Source of the DNA: an uncultured Dehalococcoidia bacterium
Lineage (GTDB): Bacteria; Chloroflexota; Dehalococcoidia; Lucifugimonadales; Lucifugimonadaceae
Assembly: GCA_958295935.1 (NCBI GenBank)
Contig: OY282385.1
Location: 434,001-498,000, forward strand
Length of the DNA: 64,000 bases
Direction of reading: 5' to 3'
This document shows positions 35,805 to 44,392 of this stretch, piece by piece. The notes under the pieces were generated by a model. It saw only the letters and a list, made by a program, of their open reading frames with translations. It did no database searches and had not been told where the DNA came from. Every line of letters begins with the position of its first letter. Position 1 is the first letter of the stretch. Both the position numbers and the translations under genes were made by a program.

Positions 35805-37673
35805 CTAGCCATCTCGCTCCCGGAACTGGTTAATGACCCTATCCACCTGGCGACCCCAATTCATGGCGATATCCTGTATACGTGTTCTCTCGTCCCGTGA
35901 TTCTGTCTGATCCTCCATACGAGCCCAAGATGACAGCAGCAGTCTCAGCGCGACGATTGCCTGGAATGCAGGATCGTTCTCATCGCCTTCAGTGTTGAGT
36001 CGGCCCTCGAGATGTCTGATCTGGTCGTATATCCGATGGTCCATATTCAGGTCAATGTGCAAGATCCCCTGGCTCGAGCGGACGCCGAACATTTGGTATC
36101 CGTAGAGTTGAGCGGGGTTGAATTGGTACGAAAGGTCTTCGGCTATCAGATTCTTTGCAAGCCGCGTCGCTTCTTCTCTTGTTTGACCTGCATTGATGAA
36201 TTCTTCTGTTAGACCTGCCTCCCGCACTTCAGGGGGAATACGTTTTCGGTCTCTATCTGTCTGTGTTGGCTGTTCTTTACCATCGGCTATAGCATTTTTG
36301 TCAGCCTCAGTTTGAGTCTTAACTGCCCTACTTTCAGGAGTTTTCCCCCCGTCGGGGCTTCCGTCCAATTTCCGCTTCTGGGCGAACATTCGCCTAATCT
36401 CCCTCATCATGGCCCGCGTCTGATCTCGAATATCGCCGACTATAATGTAGATGTCGTCGCCCTCTATGCCCAATTCATCCAAGACGATTTGACTAGAGCG
36501 GTCGTCCCGAGCCAAGTCTTTTGCTGCTTGCGTAAAGTTAGCCACCATTTGTTTATTGTGATCCACACCAAATAATTCATCACAATTGCGTTTGAAGTTT
36601 ACTTCACACCCCCACCAACGATTCTGTGGATTATCGGCACTTCCCCCTTCTCTTAGAAAGGCATCCTCAAGAACGATTTCGCGATCTGCTCGCACAACCG
36701 ATACCCCGATGTTATGTCTGGCGTGCTGGCCGCGTTTCGTATCACCAGGATACCGTGTATGCGACTCCGTTATCAGGGCTTCAGGTTTTACTATGGAATA
36801 CTTAACACCAATGGACACTTCCAGACCACTTGCAGTAGTCGTGTATTCTTTTTCATACCAAAGTTTAAACATAGGTTCTTTGTCCCATGGCTTTTCAGGA
36901 ACGGACGTTGAGCTCATGAGATAGAGGGGATCGTTCGCGACTACAGTCGTCTCAAATTTAGGTTCGCTAGGTCGATTGATGAAAAAGGACGCGGCCCGTA
37001 TCCTTATAATATCATCGTTAATGTAATGGCGATGTATGCGCCCAATTTCTTGGGATGTCTTTTTAATAATTGTATCGCCAGTTCTCCATCGGATTTTATC
37101 TAGTTTGCTCCATACGACGAGAGTACCTGAGTGGTGTTGATAGATTTGCTCGTTGCCAGCTATTTTCCAAATCTCAGGTATCGGTGTATCCTGGTCAGGA
37201 ATAGGAACATTATAGTCACCCTTTTCAATATTGTCAGCGTCTATGCTAGAATGCCACACGGAATTCAGACCATCTTGCCAAGTCCACACATCCACTCTCT
37301 TACATTGCGACATCGATGATGTAGGAAGGCCCATGCCATATTTACCGATTCCTCTTCCTCCTATGAAATTATGCCGCGCACCTCCTCCGAATTTTAGAGC
37401 ATCAAATAGGGTTCTCACACTCATCCCAGTGCCATTATCCAATACTCCTATCTTACAAATTTGTGGTCGGTTCTGAGTCTTCACTCGCCTCATTTCTTCC
37501 ATGCACAGAAGCTCGATACGTTCGGCGTCAGCGTCTATAGAGTTATCTATGAGTTCGGCAATGGCGTAGGCTGAGTTGTGATATCTGCTGTCACGCAAAG
37601 CCCGGATGGTGAAACTGCCTGGGAACAGACTGCGGTCTGCGTCCTTCAGTTGCTCAACTATTTGCTCGACCAT
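35805..37673 (-). CDS. MORC/MutL-like GHKL ATPase of defence operon
   Basis: A 622-residue protein. The GHKL ATP-binding domain is clear: N-box 'AIAELIDNSIDADA' (Glu40, Asn44), G1 'DNGTGM' (79-84) and G2 'GGRGIGKYGMGLP' (105-117). A MutL/MORC-type transducer region probably follows; the C-terminal third is charged ('RKLDGSPDGGKTPESRAVKTQ') and then helical. In this family ATP closes a dimer clamp on DNA. The ATG at 37673 has GGGAGG upstream and overlaps the helicase gene by 16 bases. GHKL ATPases combined with SF2 helicases and PLD nucleases were predicted as restriction-like systems (Iyer, Abhiman and Aravind, from memory). GC is visibly lower than in surrounding core genes. Confidence 0.88.
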   Translation of the reverse strand: MVEQIVEQLKDADRSLFPGSFTIRALRDSRYHNSAYAIAELIDNSIDADAERIELLCMEEMRRVKTQNRPQICKIGVLDNGTGMSVRTLFDALKFGGGARHNFIGGRGIGKYGMGLPTSSMSQCKRVDVWTWQDGLNSVWHSSIDADNIEKGDYNVPIPDQDTPIPEIWKIAGNEQIYQHHSGTLVVWSKLDKIRWRTGDTIIKKTSQEIGRIHRHYINDDIIRIRAASFFINRPSEPKFETTVVANDPLYLMSSTSVPEKPWDKEPMFKLWYEKEYTTTASGLEVSIGVKYSIVKPEALITESHTRYPGDTKRGQHARHNIGVSVVRADREIVLEDAFLREGGSADNPQNRWWGCEVNFKRNCDELFGVDHNKQMVANFTQAAKDLARDDRSSQIVLDELGIEGDDIYIIVGDIRDQTRAMMREIRRMFAQKRKLDGSPDGGKTPESRAVKTQTEADKNAIADGKEQPTQTDRDRKRIPPEVREAGLTEEFINAGQTREEATRLAKNLIAEDLSYQFNPAQLYGYQMFGVRSSQGILHIDLNMDHRIYDQIRHLEGRLNTEGDENDPAFQAIVALRLLLSSWARMEDQTESRDERTRIQDIAMNWGRQVDRVINQFRERDG

Positions 37674-38920
37674 AATTCCTCCCAATTCGTGAAAGCATCG
37701 GTAACTGAACCAAAGCTAGGTAGGTTCGTATCCGCAACGGTCAGTATCTCGGCCCTAGAGTTTCCACCAGCACGGGGGCCGCGCATCGCTCGTCCTGCCA
37801 TCTGCGAATAGAGGACTAGAGACGTGGTGGGACGGGCTATGATTACGCAGCGGGTGCGGGGTGCGTCGAATCCAGCAGTCAGCACCCCGTAGTTGAACAT
37901 CACCATATGTTCCCGCCTGTGGCTTCTAAAACCCTCAATTATGACTCGCCGGTCCTCAGCGGGGGTGCTAGCAGTTAACACCTCACTGACGACTCCTTTG
38001 GCCTGGAGGAGTCGGTTGCAGTCTACCGCACTTTCCACCGAAGGACAAAACACTATAGTGCGGAGGTGACGTGCAACGGCTCTTTCAGCTAGCGCGACGA
38101 CCTTGCGGGTGCGCTCCCGATTGCGACCCAATTCGTCCAAGTCACTTCCGCTGTAATCCATCCCAGGGCTTGGATCAGGAATCACAGCGTCGGAGTCGAA
38201 GTTGATGGGCACGAAACGCGGCTCAGCGAGGTAATCACTCTGGATTAGGTAGGTTACGGGATTGTCATAGCCCCGAGGATCTATCGAAATTTTCTTATGG
38301 TTGAACATCCTGGCCAGACTGTGATCCGCCTCAGTGATGTTTGCAGTGCGCCCAGGAGTAGCCGTAAGCCCAAGAAGTGGCGGCCGAGTGCTGCATAGCT
38401 GCTCGGTTACAAACGAGTAGGTCTCAGCAACCGCTTGATGAGCTTCATCAAAGATGACCGCTGCGGCACGTCCAGCGATGTGAGCAAGCAGAGTGTTGTC
38501 CCGATTAGTGGAGGAGCGTAGTTTGGCAAGCCCAGTCACCAAGAAACCAGACGGCAGGTCCCGCAGATCAAGCCTGCGATTCCCCCAGTATCGGTGCACG
38601 TGAGTATCATGACGCCCTAGGTGTGTCCATCCACGGGAAAGTTCGTCCGCCGCTTGTTCACACAACTCTCCGCTAGAGGCAAGCCAGATCACAAGGGAAG
38701 AATCAGTGGCGGCCTCATTCAACAGATGACAGGCCGCATGGACCGCGATCCTTGTCTTGCCAGCGCCTGTAGGAAGGTGGGCGACAGCACGTCGCTCAGG
38801 CGAGGATAGAGCTCTAAGAATGTCCCCCAGAACCTGCCGCTGATAGGGATGCAGTGGGTATTTTGGGCTGACTGTCTCCTCACCCACTTCAGGTACCACA
38901 GAGACCCTCGCATTCTTCAT
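37658..38920 (-). CDS. DEAH-type SF2 helicase of defence operon
   Basis: A 420-residue superfamily-2 helicase. It has a Q-motif-like start 'LHPYQRQVLGDIL', Walker A 'LPTGAGKTRIA' (50-56), DEAH in 'VIFDEAHQAVAETY' (158-161), motif III 'GLTATPGR' (185-191), and motifs V/VI 'GVLTAGFDAPRTRC' and 'YSQMAGRAMRGPR'. The layout is that of type I/III restriction-type helicases (RAD25/UvrB-like). It overlaps the PP-loop gene by 32 bases and the GHKL gene by 16, so all four operon genes are tightly coupled. It probably translocates on or remodels invading DNA. Confidence 0.92.
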   Translation of the reverse strand: MKNARVSVVPEVGEETVSPKYPLHPYQRQVLGDILRALSSPERRAVAHLPTGAGKTRIAVHAACHLLNEAATDSSLVIWLASSGELCEQAADELSRGWTHLGRHDTHVHRYWGNRRLDLRDLPSGFLVTGLAKLRSSTNRDNTLLAHIAGRAAAVIFDEAHQAVAETYSFVTEQLCSTRPPLLGLTATPGRTANITEADHSLARMFNHKKISIDPRGYDNPVTYLIQSDYLAEPRFVPINFDSDAVIPDPSPGMDYSGSDLDELGRNRERTRKVVALAERAVARHLRTIVFCPSVESAVDCNRLLQAKGVVSEVLTASTPAEDRRVIIEGFRSHRREHMVMFNYGVLTAGFDAPRTRCVIIARPTTSLVLYSQMAGRAMRGPRAGGNSRAEILTVADTNLPSFGSVTDAFTNWEELWSSK

Positions 38921-39755
38921 TGAAGTGGTTCAAGTCAACGCCTTGCGCCTCCCGATCCGCAATGACCGTGCCCAAGGGCCGACGGGCGGCGTGGAGATAG
39001 GGCCGTCCATTCAGTAGTTCCCGTATTGGATTCTTTGTGCTATTTCTGAGCCAACGGTCGAACCTTACGGCCTCGTTGTAGCTGTCCGGTTCACGCCGCT
39101 TCAACTCTAGCCAATGTTCATCGGATCTGTACGGGCATATCACGCAGGCTGAGCGCGGCAGCCGGCGTCCCGAATACTCCACAGAGAACCATTCAACACA
39201 GTCGCGGCGAGTCATGCCTAGGTCCACCAGCGGCCAGCGATGATCGACCCAAGATTCCCTACTTGCCTTCATGCGGCCGACCTCATCCCGTGATATTCCC
39301 AACCACATCTCTACACGGTTGTTCTTGGGGAACCGTCGGCCTCGCCGTCCACCCGCGAGGCTCCTAACTTTCCGGTAGATGGGCGCAATCTTGTAGTGGT
39401 TTGTGCACTGTCGTCGCAACATCCCCTTCTTGCCGTTCTCGTCAACTGTGAAAAGAGGGACGTCAACGAAACGGTGGCCGGAGACCGTACGACCTTGCCT
39501 TAGATTAGCCCGGAGGTCACCGCTGGACACCCGTATAAGCGGAAAGTCGAGTTGATTTTCCAACCAGTCAAGATGGAGATAAACGTACTCAGGCTCCCAT
39601 CCGGTATCGGCAAATATCGCCACGTCCGGTTTCGAGTAACCGCGTTTGAGCAATTGAGGATCGGACCGCGACAATAGAAGCGCCAAGACCGAGCTCTGTA
39701 CCCCAGCTCCCAAGCTAAGGGCCCGATAGACTACCGTTTTCGCGTCCGCGACCAT
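38889..39755 (-). CDS. PP-loop / PAPS-reductase-like protein, first gene of defence operon
   Basis: A 288-residue adenine-nucleotide alpha-hydrolase. The pyrophosphate loop is the variant 'SLGAGVQSS' (14-22), followed by 'PDVAIFADTGWEPEYVYLHLDWL', as in phage and island proteins annotated phosphoadenosine phosphosulphate reductase. Cysteines cluster in 'RRQCTNHYKIAPIYRKVR', 'SACVICPYRSDEHW' and 'CEGLCGT' and could bind iron-sulphur or zinc. In Dnd-type modification DndC has this fold and activates DNA for sulphur insertion; here no DndD/E or DndA is present, so a DNA modification role is only a suggestion. The ATG at 39755 follows GGAGAGGAG inside the duplicated promoter repeat. Confidence 0.82.
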   Translation of the reverse strand: MVADAKTVVYRALSLGAGVQSSVLALLLSRSDPQLLKRGYSKPDVAIFADTGWEPEYVYLHLDWLENQLDFPLIRVSSGDLRANLRQGRTVSGHRFVDVPLFTVDENGKKGMLRRQCTNHYKIAPIYRKVRSLAGGRRGRRFPKNNRVEMWLGISRDEVGRMKASRESWVDHRWPLVDLGMTRRDCVEWFSVEYSGRRLPRSACVICPYRSDEHWLELKRREPDSYNEAVRFDRWLRNSTKNPIRELLNGRPYLHAARRPLGTVIADREAQGVDLNHFNEECEGLCGT

Positions 39756-39763
39756 CAGTCTCC

Positions 39764-39843
39764 TCTCCAGCGTCTACGCGCCGTGTCCAAGTCTCGGCGA
39801 CCCGCCGTTGCCGCCCACTGTATCACCCCGCCCGTCACGCAAC
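39764..39843 (-). repeat. Promoter-region repeat, copy B (upstream of the PP-loop gene)
   Basis: Same-orientation match to 34801-34898. On the minus strand it carries TGATACAGT (extended -10-like), a leader of about 55 bases and the ribosome-binding site of the PP-loop gene. It lacks about 18 bases present in copy A between the upstream GC-rich block and the -10-like element. Together with copy A it frames the four-gene operon. Confidence 0.85.
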
Positions 39844-39849
39844 CCGCAG

Positions 39850-39887
39850 CGCTGGCGCGGACCACATCTATCGCGTGGTCCCCAGCG
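39850..39887. repeat. Inverted repeat between divergent defence operons
   Basis: Two stacked stems: 39850-39855 pairs with 39882-39887 (CGCTGG/CCAGCG) and 39859-39865 pairs with 39875-39881 (GGACCAC/GTGGTCC). No T-run follows, so it is not a standard terminator. It sits between the divergent promoters of the GHKL operon and the McrB-like genes and could be an operator or part of a mobile end. Confidence 0.55.
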
Positions 39888-39925
39888 AAGGCCAAGCCCC
39901 CTACCCGGACTTGGCCTCTGGAAAC

Positions 39926-39953
39926 TTCACGCTGAAAGCGTACGTGCTACTCT
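39926..39953 (+). promoter_or_regulatory. Candidate promoter of the McrB-N paralogue
   Basis: TTCACG and TACTCT are separated by 16 bases; the segment ends about 37 bases before the ATG at 39990. The same promoter, nearly base for base, precedes McrB at 41003-41030, so both genes were duplicated with their control region and are probably co-regulated. Confidence 0.45.
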
Positions 39954-39989
39954 AGCCGAGCGTCACAACAGACAGTGGCAAGGAGAACG

Positions 39990-40829
39990 ATGGGCAGCAG
40001 GCAGAGCGGCGACAAGGAACACACAGGCGGCAAGGCAGGAGTAGAAAACGTTTACGCAGCAGCCAATAAGTGGGTCGACTGCGCGCTGCGTAACGACGAC
40101 TCGCTCTTCACGCCCGGCAAGGCTATCTGGTCCAGCCGTTGCCTTGCAGAGCTTCGGGAGTGGTTCCCGGACAGCCGGGGTGCCTTTCTTGAAAAATTGA
40201 AGAAACGGTTGTGGGGCAGTCCTCGTGATGTCTATCAATTGATGGCCGAGGCGTACTACGTCCACTTCCTCATTGTGTGGCGTGGAAGCATAAGGCCCGA
40301 TACCAAACTAGATCGCATAAATGAGGTGATCGGGTGGTCGTATCAAGCCATGACAATTCCTGCCGACCTCGTGGACGGCCTGACGCCTGGCATGGTCAGT
40401 TCTCGGGCGTTCGGCCAATACCCCGAGTATCACCTTGCGTTCCTCATAGAGTTTGCCGAGCAGTGGAAGGAGCAGGAGTCGGACGAACGCCAGCGCCTGC
40501 TCGAGGACCCCTGGGCGTTCAAAGACTTCGCGACCGGGCTCACGTTCAGAAGTCAACTCTTGGAGGACTATTCTGGCACCACTCATCTCGCTCAACGTGA
40601 GGCTCTGTACCACCTCGTCTTTCCAGATCACTTCGAAGGCATGGTCAACGTTGAGAACAAGAAACGCATAGCTGACGCGCAGCCGTTCCAGAAGTTCGTC
40701 ACTCAGCAGACGGCCTATGACGTTGACCGCAGGCTTCAGCAGATTCGTAAAGGCCTTGAAGCCCAGCTTGGGAGAGACTTCGACTTCTACGACGATCCTT
40801 ATATTCGCGCTCAGTGGCGCGACGATTAG
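39990..40829 (+). CDS. Stand-alone copy of the McrB N-terminal domain
   Basis: A 279-residue protein that matches residues 1-275 of the McrB encoded next from end to end ('VENVYAAANKWVDCALRNDDSLFTPGKAIWSS', 'KLDRINEVIGWSYQAMTIP', 'ALYHLVFPDHFEGMVNVENK', 'RRLQQIRKGLEAQLGRDFDFYDDP'). It stops exactly where McrB enters its polyproline linker and has no AAA+ motor. The ATG has AGGAGA upstream. In McrB the N-terminal domain recognises modified DNA, so this protein may be a decoy, a regulator like the short McrBs form of E. coli (which also lacks one domain, though the other one), or a second recognition subunit. Confidence 0.85.
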   Translation: MGSRQSGDKEHTGGKAGVENVYAAANKWVDCALRNDDSLFTPGKAIWSSRCLAELREWFPDSRGAFLEKLKKRLWGSPRDVYQLMAEAYYVHFLIVWRGSIRPDTKLDRINEVIGWSYQAMTIPADLVDGLTPGMVSSRAFGQYPEYHLAFLIEFAEQWKEQESDERQRLLEDPWAFKDFATGLTFRSQLLEDYSGTTHLAQREALYHLVFPDHFEGMVNVENKKRIADAQPFQKFVTQQTAYDVDRRLQQIRKGLEAQLGRDFDFYDDPYIRAQWRDD

Positions 40830-41002
40830 AAGACCAAGAAACCAACTTCAAGGCCGTAAGCCAACCTGTGACAGTACGGAAAGCGCCGCCCGACCAATCC
40901 ATCACCTGAACCTCCACCGGGGATCCCCAACGGCTTCAGGAAGATACCCCCACAAGCGGTTCGATCGCGCTGACGTAGATCCTTGACTTGGCCGCTGGAG
41001 AC

Positions 41003-41030
41003 TTCACGCTGAAAGCGTGCGTGCTACTCT
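41003..41030 (+). promoter_or_regulatory. Candidate promoter of McrB
   Basis: TTCACG, 16 bases, TACTCT; near-identical to 39926-39953 upstream of the paralogue. The region 40830-41002 between the two genes contains no other gene. Confidence 0.45.
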
Positions 41031-41063
41031 AGCCGAGCGTCACAAACAGAGGGAATGAGAACG

Positions 41064-42848
41064 ATGGGCAGCAAAAAAACAGGCGACGGCGTAGAAAACG
41101 TTTACGCAGCAGCCGAGAAGTTGGTTGAACGCGCGCTCCGTAACGACGACTCGCTTTTCACGCCCGGAAAAGCTATCTGGTCCAGTCTCTGGCTTGCGGA
41201 TCTTAGGGAGCGGCTTCTGGACAAATGGGAATGGCCCGAAGACAAGGGCGGATTCGGCGCACAGTTGGAGAAGCAGTTGGCGGGCAGTCCTCATGAGGTC
41301 CATCAGCTGATGGCAGAGATGTCGTACGTCCATCTACTCATCGTGTGGCGTGAAAGCATGAAGCCTGATACCAAACTAGATCGGATAAATGAGGTGCTCG
41401 GATGGTCGGACCAAGCCGTGACAATTCCTGACGATCTAGTGGACGGCCTGACGCCTGGCATAGCCGGCTCTCAGTCGTTCGCCCGATATCGCCTGTACCA
41501 TCTTGGGTTCCTCATAGAGTTTGCCGAGCAGTGGAAGGAGCAAGATTCAGACGAACGCCAGCGGCTGCTCGAGGATCCTTGGGCGTTCAAAGACTTCGTG
41601 AAAGAACTCACGTTCAGAAGTCAACTCTTAGAGGGCTACAGTGGCACCGCTCATCGCGTTCCACGTGAGGCTCTGTACCACCTCGTTTTCCCAGATCACT
41701 TTGAAGGCATGGTCAGCGTTGGTCACAAGGAACGTATTGCCGGCGCGCAGCAGTTCGCGCAATTCACCACTCAGCCGACAGATGATGTTGACCGTAGGCT
41801 TCAGCAGATTCGCAAAGGCCTCGAAACCTACCTTGGGAGAGATTTCGACTTCTGGGATCCTGATATTAAGGGTATATGGGACGACAATTCGGTGGATGGG
41901 AACGGACCGCCACCTCCACCACCACCGCCACCTCCGGAGGACCCTCTGAAATCGCTTGCCAACGATTTGCACCTACCCGTCGAGTTCCTACGCGAAATCG
42001 AGACCCTGCTCAACGAAAAGAAGCAGGTCATCTTCCAGGGGCCGCCAGGCACCGGAAAGACCTACGTCGCACAGGAACTCGCCGAGGTTCTCGCCGGGTC
42101 GGAGGACAGGGTCACCCTCGTACAGTTCCACCCATCCTACGCATACGAGGACTTCGTGCAGGGCTTCCGCCCTACCCTTGAAAACGGTCAGCCCGGCTTC
42201 AAACTCAGGAACGGACCCCTGCTGAGCGCCGCCAAGAGCGCAAAGCAGAAACCCGACGAAGACCACTTCCTCGTCATCGACGAAATCAACCGAGGCAACA
42301 TAGCCAAGATCTTCGGAGAACTCTACTTCCTGCTCGAATACCGCGACCGCGAGATGCGCCTCCAATACTCCGACAAGCCATTCTCACTGCCGCGCAACTT
42401 GTACTTCATAGGCACCATGAACACCGCCGACCGCTCCATCGCTCTCGTCGATCTCGCGCTGCGCCGCCGCTTCTACTTCAAGGAATTCCACCCCGACGAG
42501 CAGCCGGTGAAAGACGTGCTCCGCAAGTGGCTCAACGCAAACGAGCCCGACGCGAATTGGGTGGCAGACCTCGTTGAACGCGCAAACGAAAAGCTGAACG
42601 ACCGGGACGCAGCCATCGGCCCCAGCTACTTCATGCAAAAGGGGCTGGACGAAGACAAGATCAATCGGATCTGGGAACACAGCGTCTTGCCATACGTACA
42701 GGAACGCCTCTTCGGTGAAGACGAACGCATCGCGGAGTTCAGATTGGACAAGCTCCGGCGAGAGGGCGCCGGCGCCTCTGACAACACCGACGACGGAGGC
42801 GAGCGAGCAGAACAACAGGACGACGACGGGAACGATGCGACAGATTGA
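41064..42848 (+). CDS. mcrB: McrB-type AAA+ GTPase of modification-dependent restriction
   Basis: A 594-residue protein. Residues 1-275 form the DNA-recognition-type domain shared with the upstream paralogue; 282-291 are ten consecutive prolines; from ~295 comes the McrB AAA+ motor with Walker A 'FQGPPGTGKTYVAQELA' (326-333), 'LVQFHPSYAYEDFVQGFRP', Walker B 'FLVIDEINRGNIAKIFGEL' and the McrB signature 'IGTMNTADRSIALVDLALRRRF'. It hydrolyses GTP and drives translocation while McrC cuts. It overlaps mcrC by 14 bases. The ATG at 41064 is chosen by alignment with the paralogue. The N-terminal domain is not the E. coli DUF3578 type as far as I can judge, so the recognised modification is unknown. 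Confidence 0.93.
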   Translation: MGSKKTGDGVENVYAAAEKLVERALRNDDSLFTPGKAIWSSLWLADLRERLLDKWEWPEDKGGFGAQLEKQLAGSPHEVHQLMAEMSYVHLLIVWRESMKPDTKLDRINEVLGWSDQAVTIPDDLVDGLTPGIAGSQSFARYRLYHLGFLIEFAEQWKEQDSDERQRLLEDPWAFKDFVKELTFRSQLLEGYSGTAHRVPREALYHLVFPDHFEGMVSVGHKERIAGAQQFAQFTTQPTDDVDRRLQQIRKGLETYLGRDFDFWDPDIKGIWDDNSVDGNGPPPPPPPPPPEDPLKSLANDLHLPVEFLREIETLLNEKKQVIFQGPPGTGKTYVAQELAEVLAGSEDRVTLVQFHPSYAYEDFVQGFRPTLENGQPGFKLRNGPLLSAAKSAKQKPDEDHFLVIDEINRGNIAKIFGELYFLLEYRDREMRLQYSDKPFSLPRNLYFIGTMNTADRSIALVDLALRRRFYFKEFHPDEQPVKDVLRKWLNANEPDANWVADLVERANEKLNDRDAAIGPSYFMQKGLDEDKINRIWEHSVLPYVQERLFGEDERIAEFRLDKLRREGAGASDNTDDGGERAEQQDDDGNDATD

Positions 42849-44148
42849 TCTGAAAGAGTACGAAACGAGCGCCTACCTGCTCTCCCATGCCGAAGCGAGC
42901 TCCCTTCGGAACAGGCCCAAGGAACTCGACCTCACGGTCACCCGCCCGCTCGATTCAAACGACGAGTACCACCTCGCGCCCGGCTCCACCGTCGGCGCAC
43001 TCGAACTCGACGGCCTGTCGATACTCATACAGCCCAAGATCAGCATCCCGCAACTGCTGTCCATGGCCTGCTACGCCATCGACAAGGTCAAGTTCAAAAA
43101 AGAACAGTTCAAGTACCCCGACGAACCCGCCCTGCCCGACGTGCTGGCGCGCTCTCTCGCCGCCTGCGCACGCAAGACGTTCGCCAGAGGGCTGCTACAC
43201 GACTACCGCACCGAGGAGGAAGCCCTCCACACGGTGCGCGGGCGCATCAGATTCGACGAGCAGATACGGCGCAGGTTCGGCTCCCCACTGCCGATCGAGG
43301 TCACCTACGACGACTTCACCGACGACATACCGCTGAATCAACTGGTCAAGGCCGCGGCCTTTCGGCTCCGCAGAATGCGCCTGCGATCAGCGGAGGCCCG
43401 CACGGGTCTGGCCTGGGTCGCGGCTATGCTCGATAACGTCTCCCTCAAAGAATTTCGCCCGCGCGAAGTGCCCAAAATCCGCTTCGACCGACTCAACGAG
43501 CGCTACAGAGACGTCGTCGCCCTGTCGAGCCTCGTTCTACAGCACAGCGCGTTCGAGTCCAACCGAGGGGATGTCCGAACGCCCGGATTCCTGATGGACA
43601 TGAATGAGGTATTCCAGGAATTCGTGACCGTAGCGATGAGGGAAGCCCTGGGCGCTTCTGACCGCATGTTCGGGGAACGCTCTATCGATTCGCTCGATGA
43701 AGACGGGGACATCCGGCTGAAGCCCGACCTCACTTGGCGGGATGGCAAAAACTGCCTGTTCGTGGGCGACGCCAAGTACAAGAAGATCGAAGGACACCCG
43801 CAAAACGCCGACTTGTACCAACTGCTGGCCTACGTCACCGCACTCGATCTGCCAGGCGGAATGCTCATCTACGCCCAGCACGAGGGAGACAGCACGATAG
43901 GCGAGTCGACCGGATCGCCGAACGGAATGCCCAGCTACGCCCAGCACGAAGAAAAACCGGCCGTCCACAAAGTCAGGCGCTCAGGCAAGCGCCTGGAAGT
44001 CGCCGCGCTAAACATATCCGGCACCCTGGACGACGTACTCGACCGCGTCAAGCGCCTGGCGGAAAGAGCAAAAGACCTCCGCGACGAAGCGCGCACGCTG
44101 CGAAATAAGGCATGGCAGCAGCAGCCCGCCAAATCCGCAGCCGCATAA
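42835..44148 (+). CDS. mcrC: McrC-type endonuclease subunit
   Basis: A 437-residue McrC. It has an N-terminal beta domain ('LDLTVTRPLDSNDEYHLAPGSTVGALELDGLSILIQPKI', the finger that stimulates McrB) and a C-terminal PD-(D/E)xK nuclease: 'IRLKPDLTWRDG' (Asp) and 'CLFVGDAKYKKIEG' (D-A-K). 'FLMDMNEVFQEFV' before the nuclease is typical of the family. The ATG lies within the last codons of mcrB. Near residues 340-375 'LIYAQHEGDS' and 'SYAQHEEKP' form a short internal repeat not normally seen, probably a small local duplication. Confidence 0.93.
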   Translation: MRQIDLKEYETSAYLLSHAEASSLRNRPKELDLTVTRPLDSNDEYHLAPGSTVGALELDGLSILIQPKISIPQLLSMACYAIDKVKFKKEQFKYPDEPALPDVLARSLAACARKTFARGLLHDYRTEEEALHTVRGRIRFDEQIRRRFGSPLPIEVTYDDFTDDIPLNQLVKAAAFRLRRMRLRSAEARTGLAWVAAMLDNVSLKEFRPREVPKIRFDRLNERYRDVVALSSLVLQHSAFESNRGDVRTPGFLMDMNEVFQEFVTVAMREALGASDRMFGERSIDSLDEDGDIRLKPDLTWRDGKNCLFVGDAKYKKIEGHPQNADLYQLLAYVTALDLPGGMLIYAQHEGDSTIGESTGSPNGMPSYAQHEEKPAVHKVRRSGKRLEVAALNISGTLDDVLDRVKRLAERAKDLRDEARTLRNKAWQQQPAKSAAA

Positions 44149-44392
44149 CCGACTCAGCCCCGCCAAGAACACGCGGTGCGGCGGCATGTCCACCGTCTAT
44201 CCTCGTCCTCATATCGCCGCTGCGAATCCGGGGGCGCTACCGGGGCCCCGACACCACCAGCGCGCCGTCATCCGACGTTTCCAACTCTCCGACCAGTCCC
44301 GCCCCCGATCCTCGCCCCAACGTAGCCGCTGCGCCCCCGCAGAGGCAAACCCAACCCGCTTCCACCATCCGCCATCCGCACCCAGCCCGCCA

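Noticed and set aside
34945-39755. Assignment to Dnd, DISARM, BREX or Zorya
   Set aside because: The PP-loop protein alone recalls DndC, but DndA/B/D/E, PglX, PglZ, DrmMI/DrmMII and ZorA/B hallmarks are all missing.
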